A stretch of DNA of 13,150 bases. Source: Candidatus Thiodiazotropha sp. (ex Gloverina cf. vestifex) (GTDB lineage: Bacteria; Pseudomonadota; Gammaproteobacteria; Chromatiales; Chromatiaceae). Location of the stretch: positions 1 to 13,150 of the forward strand of contig JAHXHT010000040.1 of NCBI GenBank assembly GCA_025656435.1, read 5' to 3'. The translations under genes and the position numbers were made by a program. Positions 1 to 8,382 of the stretch are shown here, in pieces (the first letter of the stretch is position 1; each line of letters opens with the position of its first letter). The notes beneath the pieces were generated by a model. The model did not search any database and was not told where the DNA came from. It saw only the letters and a list, made by a program, of their open reading frames with translations.

Positions 1-135
1 GAAATGCGCTGTTTTTCTTCGCTCATGGCAGTTTTGAAGCAAGCGAGAGGAAACGTTCGCTGACAAACGATTCGTTCAGAGCTTCCCTAGTAGGCGATTG
101 AATAGTCCGCAACTTTATACGGTGAAGCGGTTTGA

Positions 136-225
136 TCAATGCGTAGGGTGGGGCCCTGTCCCACCAATTCAGACCTATATCGGAGACATTTCGGTGGGGC
201 AGCAGGGCCCCACCCTACGCGTTGA
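136..225. repeat. REP/REPIN-like long inverted repeat downstream of topA
   Basis: Two arms, 136-164 and 193-225, are imperfect reverse complements separated by about 28 bases. The core of each arm is a 16-nt motif GTAGGGTGGGGCCCTG (143-158 on plus, 203-218 on minus). Each arm continues into a TCAAY outer end and a CCACC/GGTGG inner end. The same motif with two changes recurs at 12507-12522, so it belongs to a repeated family rather than being a private terminator. It lies 41 bases past the topA stop and could also stop or protect topA mRNA. It lacks the T-run expected of an intrinsic terminator. REPIN is an inference from structure; no RAYT transposase is visible here. Confidence 0.7.
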
Positions 226-265
226 TTGTGCCGCGTAGGATAACCAATCGATTGAGAGGAGAGGC

Positions 266-2545
266 TCAGTCGGCTTCATAAGGCTCGCTGAAGGAGCAGT
301 CCTTCTGCGGGCAGACCTTCTCCGTCCCTTTACGCTTGGTGGTTTTGATGGTCAGCACCGGCCAACCGCAACTGGGGCAGGGCTCGGCGATGGGTTCGTT
401 CCACACGGCATAGTCACAGTCGGGGTAGGTGGAGCAGGAGTAGAAGATCTTGCCGCGGCGTGACTTGCGCTTGAATATGGTGCCTTTCTGACACTTGGGG
501 CATGAGACGCCGGTATCTTCAGGTTTCTCTAATGGTTCAATAAAGCGGCAGTCAGGATAGCTCGAGCAGCCGATGAATTTGCCATAACGGCCACGTTTTA
601 CGACCAGTTCCGAGTCGCATTCAGGACAGGTGCGCCCTTCGACCACTTCGGGTTCTTCTTTTTCGCTTGAATCTGCGTTGAGGTCTCGTGTGTAGTCGCA
701 CTCCGGATAGTTGGTGCAACCGATAAAGCGCCCGTGTCGGCCGAGGCGGATGGAGAGCTGCTTGCCGCATTTGGGGCAGGCCTCATCCAGTGCCTCATGG
801 GTGACATCGTTGCGCTTGACGTTTTCCTGGGTGTGGTCGATGCGTTCCTTGAACGGTCCCCAGAACTTACTCAGCAGGGGTACCCAGGCCTCTTCGCCAC
901 GGGAGACGGCATCCAGCTCGTCCTCCAGATTGGCGGTGAAGTCGTAATCCACATAACGGGTGAAATAATCGGTGAGGAATTTGTTCACCACGCGGCCCAC
1001 ATCGGTGGGCATGAAGCGCTTCTTGTCCAGGACCACATATTCACGGTCCTGCAGAGTCGAGATAATCGAAGCGTAGGTAGAGGGACGGCCGATGCCATAC
1101 TCTTCCAGGGCCTTGACCAGACTCGCCTCGCTGAAGCGGGGTGGAGGTTCGGTAAAGTGCTGTTCCGGGCGAACAGCTTTCAAGGGCAGCGTTTCACCTT
1201 CTACCAATGGAGGCAGTATTTTTTCATCGCTGTCGCTTTTGGCGGCATCGTCCAGACCCTCTTGGTAGACAGCGATAAAGCCTGGCTTGGCGATGACCGA
1301 ACCGTTGGCGCGAAACTGGTTGCCTTCTCCGCACTGGAGATCGGCGGCCACGGTATGGATGGTGGCGTGAATCATCTGGCAGGCGACGGCACGCTTCCAG
1401 ATCAGCTCGTAGAGCCTGGCCTGGTCCTTGGATAAATGCTGTTTGATCTCGTCAGGCGTCCGCAGGACCGAAGTGGGACGGATGGCCTCATGGGCTTCCT
1501 GGGCATTCTTCGCCTTGGTCTTGAAGCGACGCACTTCCGGAGGTATCTGGTCATTGCCGTATTTGTCGGTAATGAAATCGCGGATCTCTCCAATTGCCTC
1601 GTCTGCCAGGTTGACCGAGTCGGTACGCATGTAGGTGATCAGACCCACAGTACCTTGACCGACATCCATGCCTTCATAGAGCTGTTGTGCGGTACGCATG
1701 GTGCGCTGGGTGGTGAAGCCGAGCTTGAGCGAGGCTTCTTGCTGCAAGGTTGAGGTCGTGAAAGGGGGCGCTGGATTGCGTTTGCGCTGTTTCTTTTCGA
1801 CCTTGGTGACCAGCAGGCCCTGACTGCCGGCCGCTACCAGGGTCTGTTTGGCAGCTGAGGCATCCGCCTCGTTAGTGATACTGAATTTCTCCAGTTTGTC
1901 GCCCTGGTAGTGAGTGAGTTTGGAGGAGAAGGCCTGGTTCTCTTTTTCGGAATCGGCCTCGATGGTCCAGAATTCTTCGGCCTTGAAGGCCTCGATCTCC
2001 ATCTCCCGCTCAACGATCATGCGCAGGGCGGGGCTCTGCACACGTCCGGCAGAGAGGCCCCGGCGAACCTTCTTCCACAACAGAGGTGAGAGGTTGAAGC
2101 CGACCAGATAGTCGAGGGCGCGCCTGGCCTGTTGGGCATCTACCAGGGCGTGGGAGAGTTCCCTGGGATTGGCGATGGCATCGTTCACCGCCTTTTTGGT
2201 GATCTCGTTGAACACGACCCGGTAGACGGGCTTTTTCTTCAACTTACCCTTTTCTCTGAGTAACTCGGAGAGATGCCAGGAGATCGCCTCACCCTCGCGG
2301 TCCGGATCAGTGGCGAGGTAGAGGGCATCTGAGTTTTTCAATGCTTTGGCAATCGCCTGTACATGGCGGTCGTTGCGCTCGATGATCTGGTACTTCATGG
2401 CAAAACCGTTATCCGGGTCTACCGCACCCTCTTTTGGCACCAGGTCGCGCACATGGCCGTAGGAGGCAAGGACTTCAAAGCCGCCTCCCAAGTATTTCCT
2501 AATGGTTTTGGCCTTGGCCGGTGATTCGACGATTACCAGGTTCAT
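266..2545 (-). CDS. topA: DNA topoisomerase I (type IA, omega protein)
   Basis: Cytoplasmic enzyme that relaxes negatively supercoiled DNA by breaking and rejoining one strand through a 5'-phosphotyrosine. The 759-residue protein has the N-terminal TOPRIM domain (SPAKAKTI at 8-15, metal-binding DPDREGEA at 80-87) and the catalytic segment GLITYMRTDS with the probable nucleophile Tyr305. The type IA core extends to about residue 575. The C-terminus carries four Cys4 zinc ribbons: Cys590/593/610/616, Cys640/643/660/666, Cys682/685/704/710 and Cys723/726/745/750. E. coli TopA is about 100 residues longer, mainly at the C-terminus, so this is a shorter but complete form. The start ATG at 2545 gives the canonical MNLVIVESPAKAKTI beginning; no strong Shine-Dalgarno precedes it. 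An intrinsic terminator lies just upstream, so topA probably has its own promoter, inside or overlapping the end of smg. Confidence 0.97.
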   Translation of the reverse strand: MNLVIVESPAKAKTIRKYLGGGFEVLASYGHVRDLVPKEGAVDPDNGFAMKYQIIERNDRHVQAIAKALKNSDALYLATDPDREGEAISWHLSELLREKGKLKKKPVYRVVFNEITKKAVNDAIANPRELSHALVDAQQARRALDYLVGFNLSPLLWKKVRRGLSAGRVQSPALRMIVEREMEIEAFKAEEFWTIEADSEKENQAFSSKLTHYQGDKLEKFSITNEADASAAKQTLVAAGSQGLLVTKVEKKQRKRNPAPPFTTSTLQQEASLKLGFTTQRTMRTAQQLYEGMDVGQGTVGLITYMRTDSVNLADEAIGEIRDFITDKYGNDQIPPEVRRFKTKAKNAQEAHEAIRPTSVLRTPDEIKQHLSKDQARLYELIWKRAVACQMIHATIHTVAADLQCGEGNQFRANGSVIAKPGFIAVYQEGLDDAAKSDSDEKILPPLVEGETLPLKAVRPEQHFTEPPPRFSEASLVKALEEYGIGRPSTYASIISTLQDREYVVLDKKRFMPTDVGRVVNKFLTDYFTRYVDYDFTANLEDELDAVSRGEEAWVPLLSKFWGPFKERIDHTQENVKRNDVTHEALDEACPKCGKQLSIRLGRHGRFIGCTNYPECDYTRDLNADSSEKEEPEVVEGRTCPECDSELVVKRGRYGKFIGCSSYPDCRFIEPLEKPEDTGVSCPKCQKGTIFKRKSRRGKIFYSCSTYPDCDYAVWNEPIAEPCPSCGWPVLTIKTTKRKGTEKVCPQKDCSFSEPYEAD

Positions 2546-2568
2546 GTAAATTTAGATCGGATTCAATG

Positions 2569-2597
2569 AAAAACGCGGGACAGTGAAACGCCCCGCG
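2569..2597 (-). terminator. Rho-independent terminator after smg
   Basis: Read on the minus strand, a perfect 6-bp stem CGCGGG/CCCGCG (2592-2597 with 2574-2579) closes a 12-base loop and is followed directly by TTTTT (2573-2569). It lies 21 bases past the smg stop and ends 23 bases before the topA ATG. It should separate the LysM-dprA-smg transcript from topA. It could instead attenuate read-through into topA. Confidence 0.7.
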
Positions 2598-2618
2598 CTG
2601 AAGAAATCAAGTCCTAAA

Positions 2619-3095
2619 TTAGTGCAGATATTCAGGCACTTCGTTGTAGACCATGTCTTCCATGCGGGCAAAAGCCGCTTCCTGGCCGGGTTGATTCATC
2701 AATACCAGCAGGATGATCCACTTCAGTTCCTCTTCCGTGATAATCGGTGTATCGAGGGCCAAAGAGCGTTCGATCACCAACTCGCGGGCGGTCTGCGTCA
2801 ATATATCGTTCTGCTCAAGAAACAACAGCAGTCCACGGGAACCCACATCTAGGCGAGCACTCTCCTCATCAGTGAAGATACGTAGGGAGTGGGGCTGGTG
2901 CGCCTCACCTTGCTGAGTATGGACGTTGTCTGCCAGCTCATCGAGCCAGTCGAAGGCTTTGTCTATCTCACCGCTGATAAAGCCGGCTTGGATCAGTTCG
3001 TCGCGGAGATCGTTTTGATCAGAGGGTGGGGCTTGCTCACCGTCCATGTAGTTTTCATAGAGGTAGATCAGGATATCGACCACGTTTTCGTTCAT
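2619..3095 (-). CDS. smg: Smg family protein (DUF494)
   Basis: A 158-residue acidic cytoplasmic protein, close to the usual size of the Smg/DUF494 family. The typical opening MNENVVDILIYLYENYMD is present, followed by a region around LRDELIQAGFISGEIDKAFDWLDEL and a C-terminal helical part ending VYNEVPEYLH. No signal peptide or membrane segment is visible. The biochemical role of the family is not established. The gene sits next to dprA and topA in many proteobacteria, which hints at a link with DNA metabolism but does not prove one. Its ATG overlaps the dprA stop codon by four bases (ATGA at 3092-3095), so it is almost certainly translated from the dprA message by coupling. A strong terminator follows it. 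Confidence 0.93.
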   Translation of the reverse strand: MNENVVDILIYLYENYMDGEQAPPSDQNDLRDELIQAGFISGEIDKAFDWLDELADNVHTQQGEAHQPHSLRIFTDEESARLDVGSRGLLLFLEQNDILTQTARELVIERSLALDTPIITEEELKWIILLVLMNQPGQEAAFARMEDMVYNEVPEYLH

Positions 3096-4255
3096 TTGCT
3101 CTCTCTCCCGCTGGAGCGGGATGCCAGGGTGTCAGTGCGGCAGTAGAGGCCGCCTGGAGCTGATGATACATGACCTTCTAGCTCAAGCACCAGCAGCATG
3201 GACGAAACTGCCTCGGCGGTCAAACACGTTCGGGCGATTAATTCGTCAACTGAGACAGGGTCATAGCCGAGGGCCTCGGTTAAGCGAGTGTACTCGGGAT
3301 CGTCAGTCTGATCGCTTGGTGACTTTTTCTCACTTTGGTAATGCTCGCTCAATGGCGCCAATGTTCCGAGCAGCGCGCCGAGCTCCTCGACAATATCCTG
3401 CGCCGATTCAACAAGTTTGGCACCCTGGCGAATCAATGCATGGCAGCCGCGGGCCTGGGGATTGTGGATGGAACCGGGAATGGCAAAGACTTCACGTCCC
3501 TGTTCGGAAGCCAGACGGGCGGTAATCAGGGAGCCGCTTTGTACCGCGGCCTCGATGACCAGGGTGCCGAGGCACAAACCGCTGATGATACGGTTGCGCC
3601 TGGGAAAATTCTCCGCTTTTGCCGGCGTGCCTGGTGGGAATTCACTGACCAACAGGCCCATATCGGCAATCCGGTGGGCCAGGTCATGGTGGCTTGCGGG
3701 GTAGATCCTATCCAGTCCCGTGCCCATCGCAGCAACCGTGCGTCCGGCTTTCAGAGCGCCCATATGTGCGGCGCCATCGATGCCGATGGCCATGCCACTG
3801 GTCACGCAAAGACCTGCAGTTGCCAGGGAATGAGCGAATTTCTTCGCGTTGTTGATCCCTGTAGGGGTTGGATTGCGACTTCCGACAATGGCGATTTGAG
3901 GTTGACTGAGGAGGGTTGCATCACCGATCAGATAGAGCAGTGGTGGGGGTGCATCGATCTCTTTTAAAAGCAGGGGATAGTCGTCGTCTGCTTGAGTGAT
4001 CAGCTGATGACCAGGCTCACGTAGCCAGGTGAGCGTTGGTTCGATATCTGATGGTTGGCGTCGCTGGAGTTGGCTGATGGCGCGCTGGGGGATGCCCAGG
4101 TCAGACAGCTCGGTGCGTGAGGCCTGGAGTATCTTCTCCGGTCTGCCGAAGTGGTCGATCAGGCGTTGAAAATAGCGACTGCCGATACCGGAGGTCTGGC
4201 TGACAAGCAGCCAGGCCTCCAGGTCGGTGGGGAGAGAAGGGGACGGCTCTTCCAT
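3092..4255 (-). CDS. dprA: DNA-processing protein DprA (Smf)
   Basis: Binds incoming single-stranded DNA during natural transformation and loads RecA on it; also widespread in bacteria not known to be competent. From the ATG at 4255 the protein has 387 residues. It has an N-terminal helix-hairpin-helix/SAM-like region (LVSQTSGIGSRYFQRLI), a central Rossmann-like DprA fold (IAIVGSRNPT near 122-130, SGMAIGIDGAAHMGAL near 153-168, SEFPPGTPAKAENFPRRNR, GSLITARLASEQGREVFAIP) and a C-terminal winged helix (DPVSVDELIARTCLTAEAV). All expected segments are present. The open frame extends 18 codons further to a TTG at 4309, but the ATG is preferred: GTGAGGG lies 7 bases before it (4263-4269) and the TTG lies inside the upstream LysM gene. 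It follows the LysM gene by 29 bases and overlaps smg by ATGA. Confidence 0.96.
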   Translation of the reverse strand: MEEPSPSLPTDLEAWLLVSQTSGIGSRYFQRLIDHFGRPEKILQASRTELSDLGIPQRAISQLQRRQPSDIEPTLTWLREPGHQLITQADDDYPLLLKEIDAPPPLLYLIGDATLLSQPQIAIVGSRNPTPTGINNAKKFAHSLATAGLCVTSGMAIGIDGAAHMGALKAGRTVAAMGTGLDRIYPASHHDLAHRIADMGLLVSEFPPGTPAKAENFPRRNRIISGLCLGTLVIEAAVQSGSLITARLASEQGREVFAIPGSIHNPQARGCHALIRQGAKLVESAQDIVEELGALLGTLAPLSEHYQSEKKSPSDQTDDPEYTRLTEALGYDPVSVDELIARTCLTAEAVSSMLLVLELEGHVSSAPGGLYCRTDTLASRSSGRESK

Positions 4256-4262
4256 GAACGGG

Positions 4263-4269
4263 CCCTCAC
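4263..4269 (-). promoter_or_regulatory. Shine-Dalgarno site that fixes the dprA start
   Basis: GTGAGGG on the minus strand with 7 bases to the ATG at 4255-4253. It favours the internal ATG over the upstream TTG at 4309, which would overlap the LysM gene by 25 bases. Confidence 0.6.
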
Positions 4270-4284
4270 TATTTGGGGTTGAAT

Positions 4285-5319
4285 TCAGCTTTTGGGTGGT
4301 CGTACCCAATCAAGTACATGCAGGGGTTTGGTGGCACGCATGATAAGCGCAAAACTGACCCGATCTAATGTACGAAAGACCATCAGCACACCGGCTTCTT
4401 CCAGTGGCAGGGTGACGGTTTCGCCGCGGCCCTTGATGATATCGCGGATCTCATTACCGCCTTGCAGGATCTCCAGCACATGGCCGGGCTCCAGACCGTC
4501 ATTGGCGCCTTTGTTGAGGACCACAACGTTATATTGGCCGATCTGTGAGACGCCATTGAGTACGGATATGATACGGCCCTCAATATCGCCTTCGGGTGCG
4601 CGGGGTTGGAAGTTGGTCAGGGGCTCCTGATCCTCGGCCTTGATCAGACGATCGCCGATGATGGCTTCCAATTCAGAGCTGACAATGAGGAACTTGGCCG
4701 GGTCACCGGTGCGTTTCAGATCGGCATCGCCGATAAAGGCAGCCTCGTAGCCGAGAATCTCATCCGTGTCAGGATCTTTGTATGGCTTGCCGGGTCTGAC
4801 AATGGTATGGCGGGCCGGTTGATCTTCCATAACGCTCCGGGCGTAGAAGGAGATGCCTGCGCCACCGATGATATGGTCATCGAGGAAGTGAACAATATAG
4901 GGCGCCTGCTCCAGTTCGTTCTCTTCCATGACATAGGGTCGTGTGAGGAATTGGGCGATAGCATCGACCGGGATGGTCGGGATTGCGTCATCCAACGGAG
5001 TCGCCCTGATCTGGGGTGAGAGTTTATTTTTCCGGTTGAGCGATAAAATAGGCTGGCCGTCTCGATAGGTGAGGACGATCTCGTCACCCGGATAGATCAA
5101 ATGGGGGTTTTCGATCTGGGGGTTGACGAACCAGACTTCCGGCCAGAGCCAGGGATCACGCAGGAATAGGGCGGAGATATCCCACAGGGTGTCACCCTTG
5201 ACCACGGTATAGCGCTCAGGATGCGATGGATTGAGTGCAACCGGTTCGGCGGCTATCACCCAGCAGGTGAGCAGCAGGCCGAGGATGAATCCGATGAGTT
5301 TGTTGTTAAGATATGGCAT
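4285..5319 (-). CDS. Secreted LysM domain-containing protein
   Basis: A 344-residue exported protein with one N-terminal LysM module, probably a cell-envelope, peptidoglycan-binding factor of unknown detailed role. Residues 1-24 form a signal peptide (positive start with Lys7, hydrophobic core IGFILGLLLTCWVIAA) with a likely signal peptidase I cut after Ala24. The LLTC segment does not fit a good lipobox. The LysM spans about 36-84 (YTVVKGDTLWDIS at its start, NPHLIYPGDEIVLTY at its end). The remaining 260 residues contain no domain I can name beyond the homologous family. The same type of gene sits beside dprA and opposite def in Pseudomonas (the PA0020 type). AGGGA (5326-5330) lies 6 bases before the ATG. 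It is divergent from def and probably heads the dprA-smg operon. Confidence 0.9.
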   Translation of the reverse strand: MPYLNNKLIGFILGLLLTCWVIAAEPVALNPSHPERYTVVKGDTLWDISALFLRDPWLWPEVWFVNPQIENPHLIYPGDEIVLTYRDGQPILSLNRKNKLSPQIRATPLDDAIPTIPVDAIAQFLTRPYVMEENELEQAPYIVHFLDDHIIGGAGISFYARSVMEDQPARHTIVRPGKPYKDPDTDEILGYEAAFIGDADLKRTGDPAKFLIVSSELEAIIGDRLIKAEDQEPLTNFQPRAPEGDIEGRIISVLNGVSQIGQYNVVVLNKGANDGLEPGHVLEILQGGNEIRDIIKGRGETVTLPLEEAGVLMVFRTLDRVSFALIMRATKPLHVLDWVRPPKS

Positions 5320-5458
5320 AACGATTCCCTTGGATACGAAGCTGGTTTTGTCTTCGGCTAAGCTAAAGATGAACGCCGGAAATTGTCCCCAGATTCCAGT
5401 ATGATCATAATGTTAGCGTAATTTCTTGCATTTGTACTATAGATTTTTGGAAAAACCG
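5320..5458. promoter_or_regulatory. Divergent promoter region between the LysM gene and def
   Basis: This 139-bp gap separates genes transcribed in opposite directions, so it must hold the control signals for both the LysM-dprA-smg unit and the def-fmt-rsmB-ntrYX unit, unless those signals lie inside the genes. The half near def (about 5400-5450) is AT-rich. TACTAT at 5435-5440 could be a -10 box for def, paired with a weak TTAGCG at 5413-5418. On the minus strand TATGAT around 5402-5407 could serve the LysM gene. None of the -35 matches is convincing, so I give the region and not exact promoters. Confidence 0.4.
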
Positions 5459-5992
5459 ATGGCGATTCTTGACATACTTCATTTTCCCGATCCACGACTG
5501 CGCAATAAGGCGAAGCCTGTGGCAGAAGTCGATGACTCTATACGTCGGCTGATAGACGATATGCTTGAGACCATGTATGAGGCGCCGGGCATTGGTCTCG
5601 CAGCAACCCAGGTGAATGTGGCCAAACAGCTGGTGGTGATTGATCTTTCCGAAGACAAAAATGAGCCGCTTTGCCTGATCAATCCGGAGATCATTGAAAA
5701 GGACGGCATCGAACAGATGGAAGAAGGTTGTCTCTCTGTGCCCGGCATCTATGAAAAGGTGACGCGGGCCAACCATATCCGCCTGCGGGCCCTTGATCGG
5801 GAAGGTCGCCCCTTTGAGATGGAGGCTGAAGATCTGCTGGCTGTCTGCATTCAGCATGAACTGGATCACCTGGAGGGTAAGTTATTTGTTGATTATCTCT
5901 CCAGCCTCAAGCGTCAGCGCATACGGAAAAAACTGGAAAAAGAGAACCGTCAGCCGACCGAAGCGGCAACAGGCACGCATCAGGTCATCTGA
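5459..5992 (+). CDS. def: Peptide deformylase
   Basis: Removes the formyl group from the N-terminal methionine of nascent proteins at the ribosome exit, using an Fe2+ (or Zn2+) centre. The 177-residue protein has all three signature motifs: GIGLAATQ from Gly44, EEGCLS with the metal ligand Cys91, and HELDH with ligands His133 and His137 and catalytic Glu134. Its length fits the type 1 enzyme of E. coli. The start is set at the ATG giving MAILDILHFPDPRLR, the standard beginning of the family. An upstream in-frame TTG at 5426 would add 11 unconserved residues. The ribosome binding site is weak (GGA about 8 bases upstream). It opens the plus-strand operon and is paired with fmt, the enzyme that installs the formyl group on initiator tRNA. 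Confidence 0.97.
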   Translation: MAILDILHFPDPRLRNKAKPVAEVDDSIRRLIDDMLETMYEAPGIGLAATQVNVAKQLVVIDLSEDKNEPLCLINPEIIEKDGIEQMEEGCLSVPGIYEKVTRANHIRLRALDREGRPFEMEAEDLLAVCIQHELDHLEGKLFVDYLSSLKRQRIRKKLEKENRQPTEAATGTHQVI

Positions 5993-6023
5993 ATACAGCG
6001 CATCATAACGAGCTGCATTTGAG

Positions 6024-6058
6024 CCTCTTGCCTGCATCTTCTTCTCAGCGGCAACAGG
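6024..6058 (+). other. Imperfect hairpin in the def-fmt gap
   Basis: CCTCTTGCC (6024-6032) can pair with GGCAACAGG (6050-6058) with one mismatch and a 17-base loop. No T-run follows, so it is not an intrinsic terminator. It could be an mRNA-processing or stability element in the 132-bp gap between def and fmt, or it could be chance. Confidence 0.25.
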
Positions 6059-6124
6059 ATTCTGAGACGCGGTTCCCGCTCCGGACAACTCTTACAAGAA
6101 CAGCCATTTTCAGGAAATTGATTC

Positions 6125-7069
6125 ATGACAGCACCCCTGAGGATCATCTTTGCCGGCACCCCGGACTTTGCCGCATCCGCATTATCCGCGCTACTCACTA
6201 CCGAACACCGGGTGGTGGCGGTCTACACACAACCCGACCGACCGGCGGGACGGGGGCGTAAACTGCAACCCGGCCCGGTAAAACAACTGGCACTCGAGCA
6301 TGGGATTGAGGTGCGCCAACCGGAGAAACTCAAAGATCCGGCAGACCAGTCAGCACTGGCTGACTTGAAGGCAGATCTCATGGTCGTAGTGGCCTACGGG
6401 CTGTTGTTGCCCCAGGCCGTGCTCGATGCGCCGCGTCTGGGTTGCGTCAATATCCATGCCTCTCTGTTGCCCCGATGGCGTGGAGCGGCACCGATACAGC
6501 GTGCAGTCCTGGCAGGAGATATGGAGAGCGGTGTGACCATCATGCAGATGGAGGCAGGCCTGGATACCGGCCCCATGCTGCATACGCTGAGAACACCTAT
6601 CAGCCCTGAAGATACCGGCGGCAGCCTGCACGATCGGCTTGCTGAAATGGGTGCCCGGGCGCTGCTGGAGAGCCTGCCGGGGATTGCCGGCGGGAGCCTG
6701 CATCCGGTGGCGCAGGATGGCAATCTGGCGAACTATGCCAAAAAGCTTGATAAGCAGGAGAGCCTGATCGACTGGTCGCAGCCGGCTGAATCGATAGATC
6801 GGCAAGTCAGGGCTTTCAACCCCTGGCCGGTGGCTCAATGCCGTTTTGAGGAAAAAATCATGCGTATCTGGCAGGCAACACCGCTGCAGGAACAAGCGCC
6901 AGCCGACCAGGTGCCGGGCTCGGTGGTGAGCGCCGGCAAGTCAGGTATCGATGTGGTGACGGGCTCGGGTTTGCTACGTATCACGCAACTGCAGATGCCG
7001 GGAAAACGTGCCATGTCGGCCGCTGATTTTCTCAATGCGCATACCATGAATGGCGTGGTGCTGAGCTGA
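6125..7069 (+). CDS. fmt: Methionyl-tRNA formyltransferase
   Basis: Transfers the formyl group of 10-formyl-tetrahydrofolate to methionyl-initiator tRNA in the cytoplasm. The 314-residue protein is the usual length. The N-terminal Rossmann catalytic domain begins FAGTPDFAASALSALL and contains the tRNA-contacting loop around TQPDRPAGRGRKL. The active site has Asn109 and His111 (VNIHASLLPRWRGAAPIQ) and Asp147 (GLDTGPM). The C-terminal OB-like domain follows from about residue 205. AGGA lies 9 bases before the ATG. The stop overlaps the rsmB start as TGATG, so rsmB is translationally coupled to it. It probably shares a transcript with def across a 132-base gap. Confidence 0.97.
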   Translation: MTAPLRIIFAGTPDFAASALSALLTTEHRVVAVYTQPDRPAGRGRKLQPGPVKQLALEHGIEVRQPEKLKDPADQSALADLKADLMVVVAYGLLLPQAVLDAPRLGCVNIHASLLPRWRGAAPIQRAVLAGDMESGVTIMQMEAGLDTGPMLHTLRTPISPEDTGGSLHDRLAEMGARALLESLPGIAGGSLHPVAQDGNLANYAKKLDKQESLIDWSQPAESIDRQVRAFNPWPVAQCRFEEKIMRIWQATPLQEQAPADQVPGSVVSAGKSGIDVVTGSGLLRITQLQMPGKRAMSAADFLNAHTMNGVVLS

Positions 7070-8382
7070 TGAGTCGTCAGAACCCTGATCCCAGGGTCGC
7101 CGCTGCCCGGGTAGTGAATGGCGTGTCCTCCGGTCGCTCTCTGTCTGATTTGATACCGCAGCATCTCTCCGGCATCAATGATGTGCGAAATCGTAGCTTG
7201 GCTCAGGAGTTGAGTTACGGCAGCCTGCGATACTATCCGCGATTGCATGCCCTGATCGGCCGCCTGCTGCAAAAACCGCTAAAGGCAAAGGATGGCGATG
7301 TTGAAGCACTGTTGCTGATCGGTGCTTATCAGCTGCTCTATCTCCGCGTGGCCGACCATGCTGCAGTGAATGAGACGGCAGGTGCGGCAAAAAAATTGGG
7401 GAAGCGGTGGGCGGTTGGCCTGATAAACGGTGTGTTGCGCCGACTTCAGCGAGAGCAGAAACAGCTGCTGGCCGGGTTGGAATCTGATGAAGTGGCGCGC
7501 CATGCCATGCCGGGTTGGCTGTTGGGCGAACTGCAGGCCCGTTGGCCTGACAATTGGGAGCAGCGAGCGTCCGCATTGAATGAGCGCCCGCCCATGACAC
7601 TGCGAGTCAACCGACTGCAGACCACACGAGATGCCTATCTCAAACTGCTGGATGCCGAGGGGATTCAAGCCAAAGCGAACACTATAGTCCCCATGGGCGT
7701 GGATCTTGAACGGCCGGTGGACGTGGAGCTTCTGCCGGGGTTTGCCGCAGGGATGGTGTCAGTACAGGATGGGGCGGCACAGCTCGCAGCCGGATTGCTG
7801 GATCTCTCCCCCGGTCAGCATGTCCTGGATGCCTGTGCGGCACCGGGCGGCAAGACAAGTCATCTGTTAGAGACTGAGCCCGGGATTCAATTAACGGCTA
7901 TGGATGTCGATGAAGCGCGTCTGCTGCGGGTGACGGAAAATCTCACTCGCCTGAAGTTACAGGCAGATTTGCAGCAAGGCGATGCCGCTGAGCCCCGGGG
8001 TCCCTGGGCGGAACGACATTACGACAGGATCTTGCTCGATGTGCCTTGCTCAGCCACTGGTGTGATTCGGCGCCACCCCGACATCAAGTATTTACGTCGT
8101 GAATCGGATATCGGCGCCCTGGCGGACCTGCAACAGCGTATTCTCGAAGCCATCTGGCCACTGCTTAAGCCGGGTGGTTTGATGCTGTACGCCACCTGCT
8201 CGATACTGGAGAAGGAAAACGAAGCTCAGCTCAGGCCATTTCTCTTGCAACACGCGGACGCACAAGAAAAGCCTATCGAGGCAGAATGGGGAGAAGCGAG
8301 GACTGTCGGTCGGCAGATCCCTCCCGGTGAGGATGGGCTCGATGGTTTCTATTACGCGCTGGTGGAGAAAAGCGCCGCATGA
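7069..8382 (+). CDS. rsmB: 16S rRNA (cytosine(967)-C(5))-methyltransferase RsmB
   Basis: Methylates C967 of 16S rRNA with S-adenosylmethionine. The 437-residue protein has an N-terminal NusB-like RNA-binding domain (about 1-140, RVVNGVSSGRSLSDLI to LINGVLRRLQRE) and a C-terminal Rossmann methyltransferase domain. The latter contains the SAM loop CAAPGGKTSHLLE from Cys256, the motif IV DVPCSATG with Cys327, and the motif VI YATCSILEKEN with Cys377. The two cysteines are those used by m5C RNA methyltransferases: one attacks the base and the other helps release the product. The length is close to the E. coli enzyme (429). The start overlaps the fmt stop by one base, and its stop overlaps the next gene by ATGA. 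Confidence 0.96.
   Translation: MSRQNPDPRVAAARVVNGVSSGRSLSDLIPQHLSGINDVRNRSLAQELSYGSLRYYPRLHALIGRLLQKPLKAKDGDVEALLLIGAYQLLYLRVADHAAVNETAGAAKKLGKRWAVGLINGVLRRLQREQKQLLAGLESDEVARHAMPGWLLGELQARWPDNWEQRASALNERPPMTLRVNRLQTTRDAYLKLLDAEGIQAKANTIVPMGVDLERPVDVELLPGFAAGMVSVQDGAAQLAAGLLDLSPGQHVLDACAAPGGKTSHLLETEPGIQLTAMDVDEARLLRVTENLTRLKLQADLQQGDAAEPRGPWAERHYDRILLDVPCSATGVIRRHPDIKYLRRESDIGALADLQQRILEAIWPLLKPGGLMLYATCSILEKENEAQLRPFLLQHADAQEKPIEAEWGEARTVGRQIPPGEDGLDGFYYALVEKSAA

Noticed and set aside
1..26. Possible minus-strand gene start (ATG at 26-24, reading MSEEKQRI off the edge)
   Set aside because: Only eight codons are visible, there is no Shine-Dalgarno in the right place, and I cannot match the peptide to a family. 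It may be real but cannot be supported here.
734..1435. 233-codon open frame on the plus strand within topA
   Set aside because: It lies entirely inside topA on the opposite strand, is a by-product of GC-rich codon use, and has no recognisable domain.
4256..4309. Upstream TTG start extending dprA by 18 residues
   Set aside because: The extension is not typical of DprA, it overlaps the LysM gene, and a better ATG with GTGAGGG 7 bases upstream exists.
5426..5458. Upstream TTG start extending def by 11 residues
   Set aside because: The family normally begins MAIL at the ATG at 5459, and the extension lies in the AT-rich promoter area.
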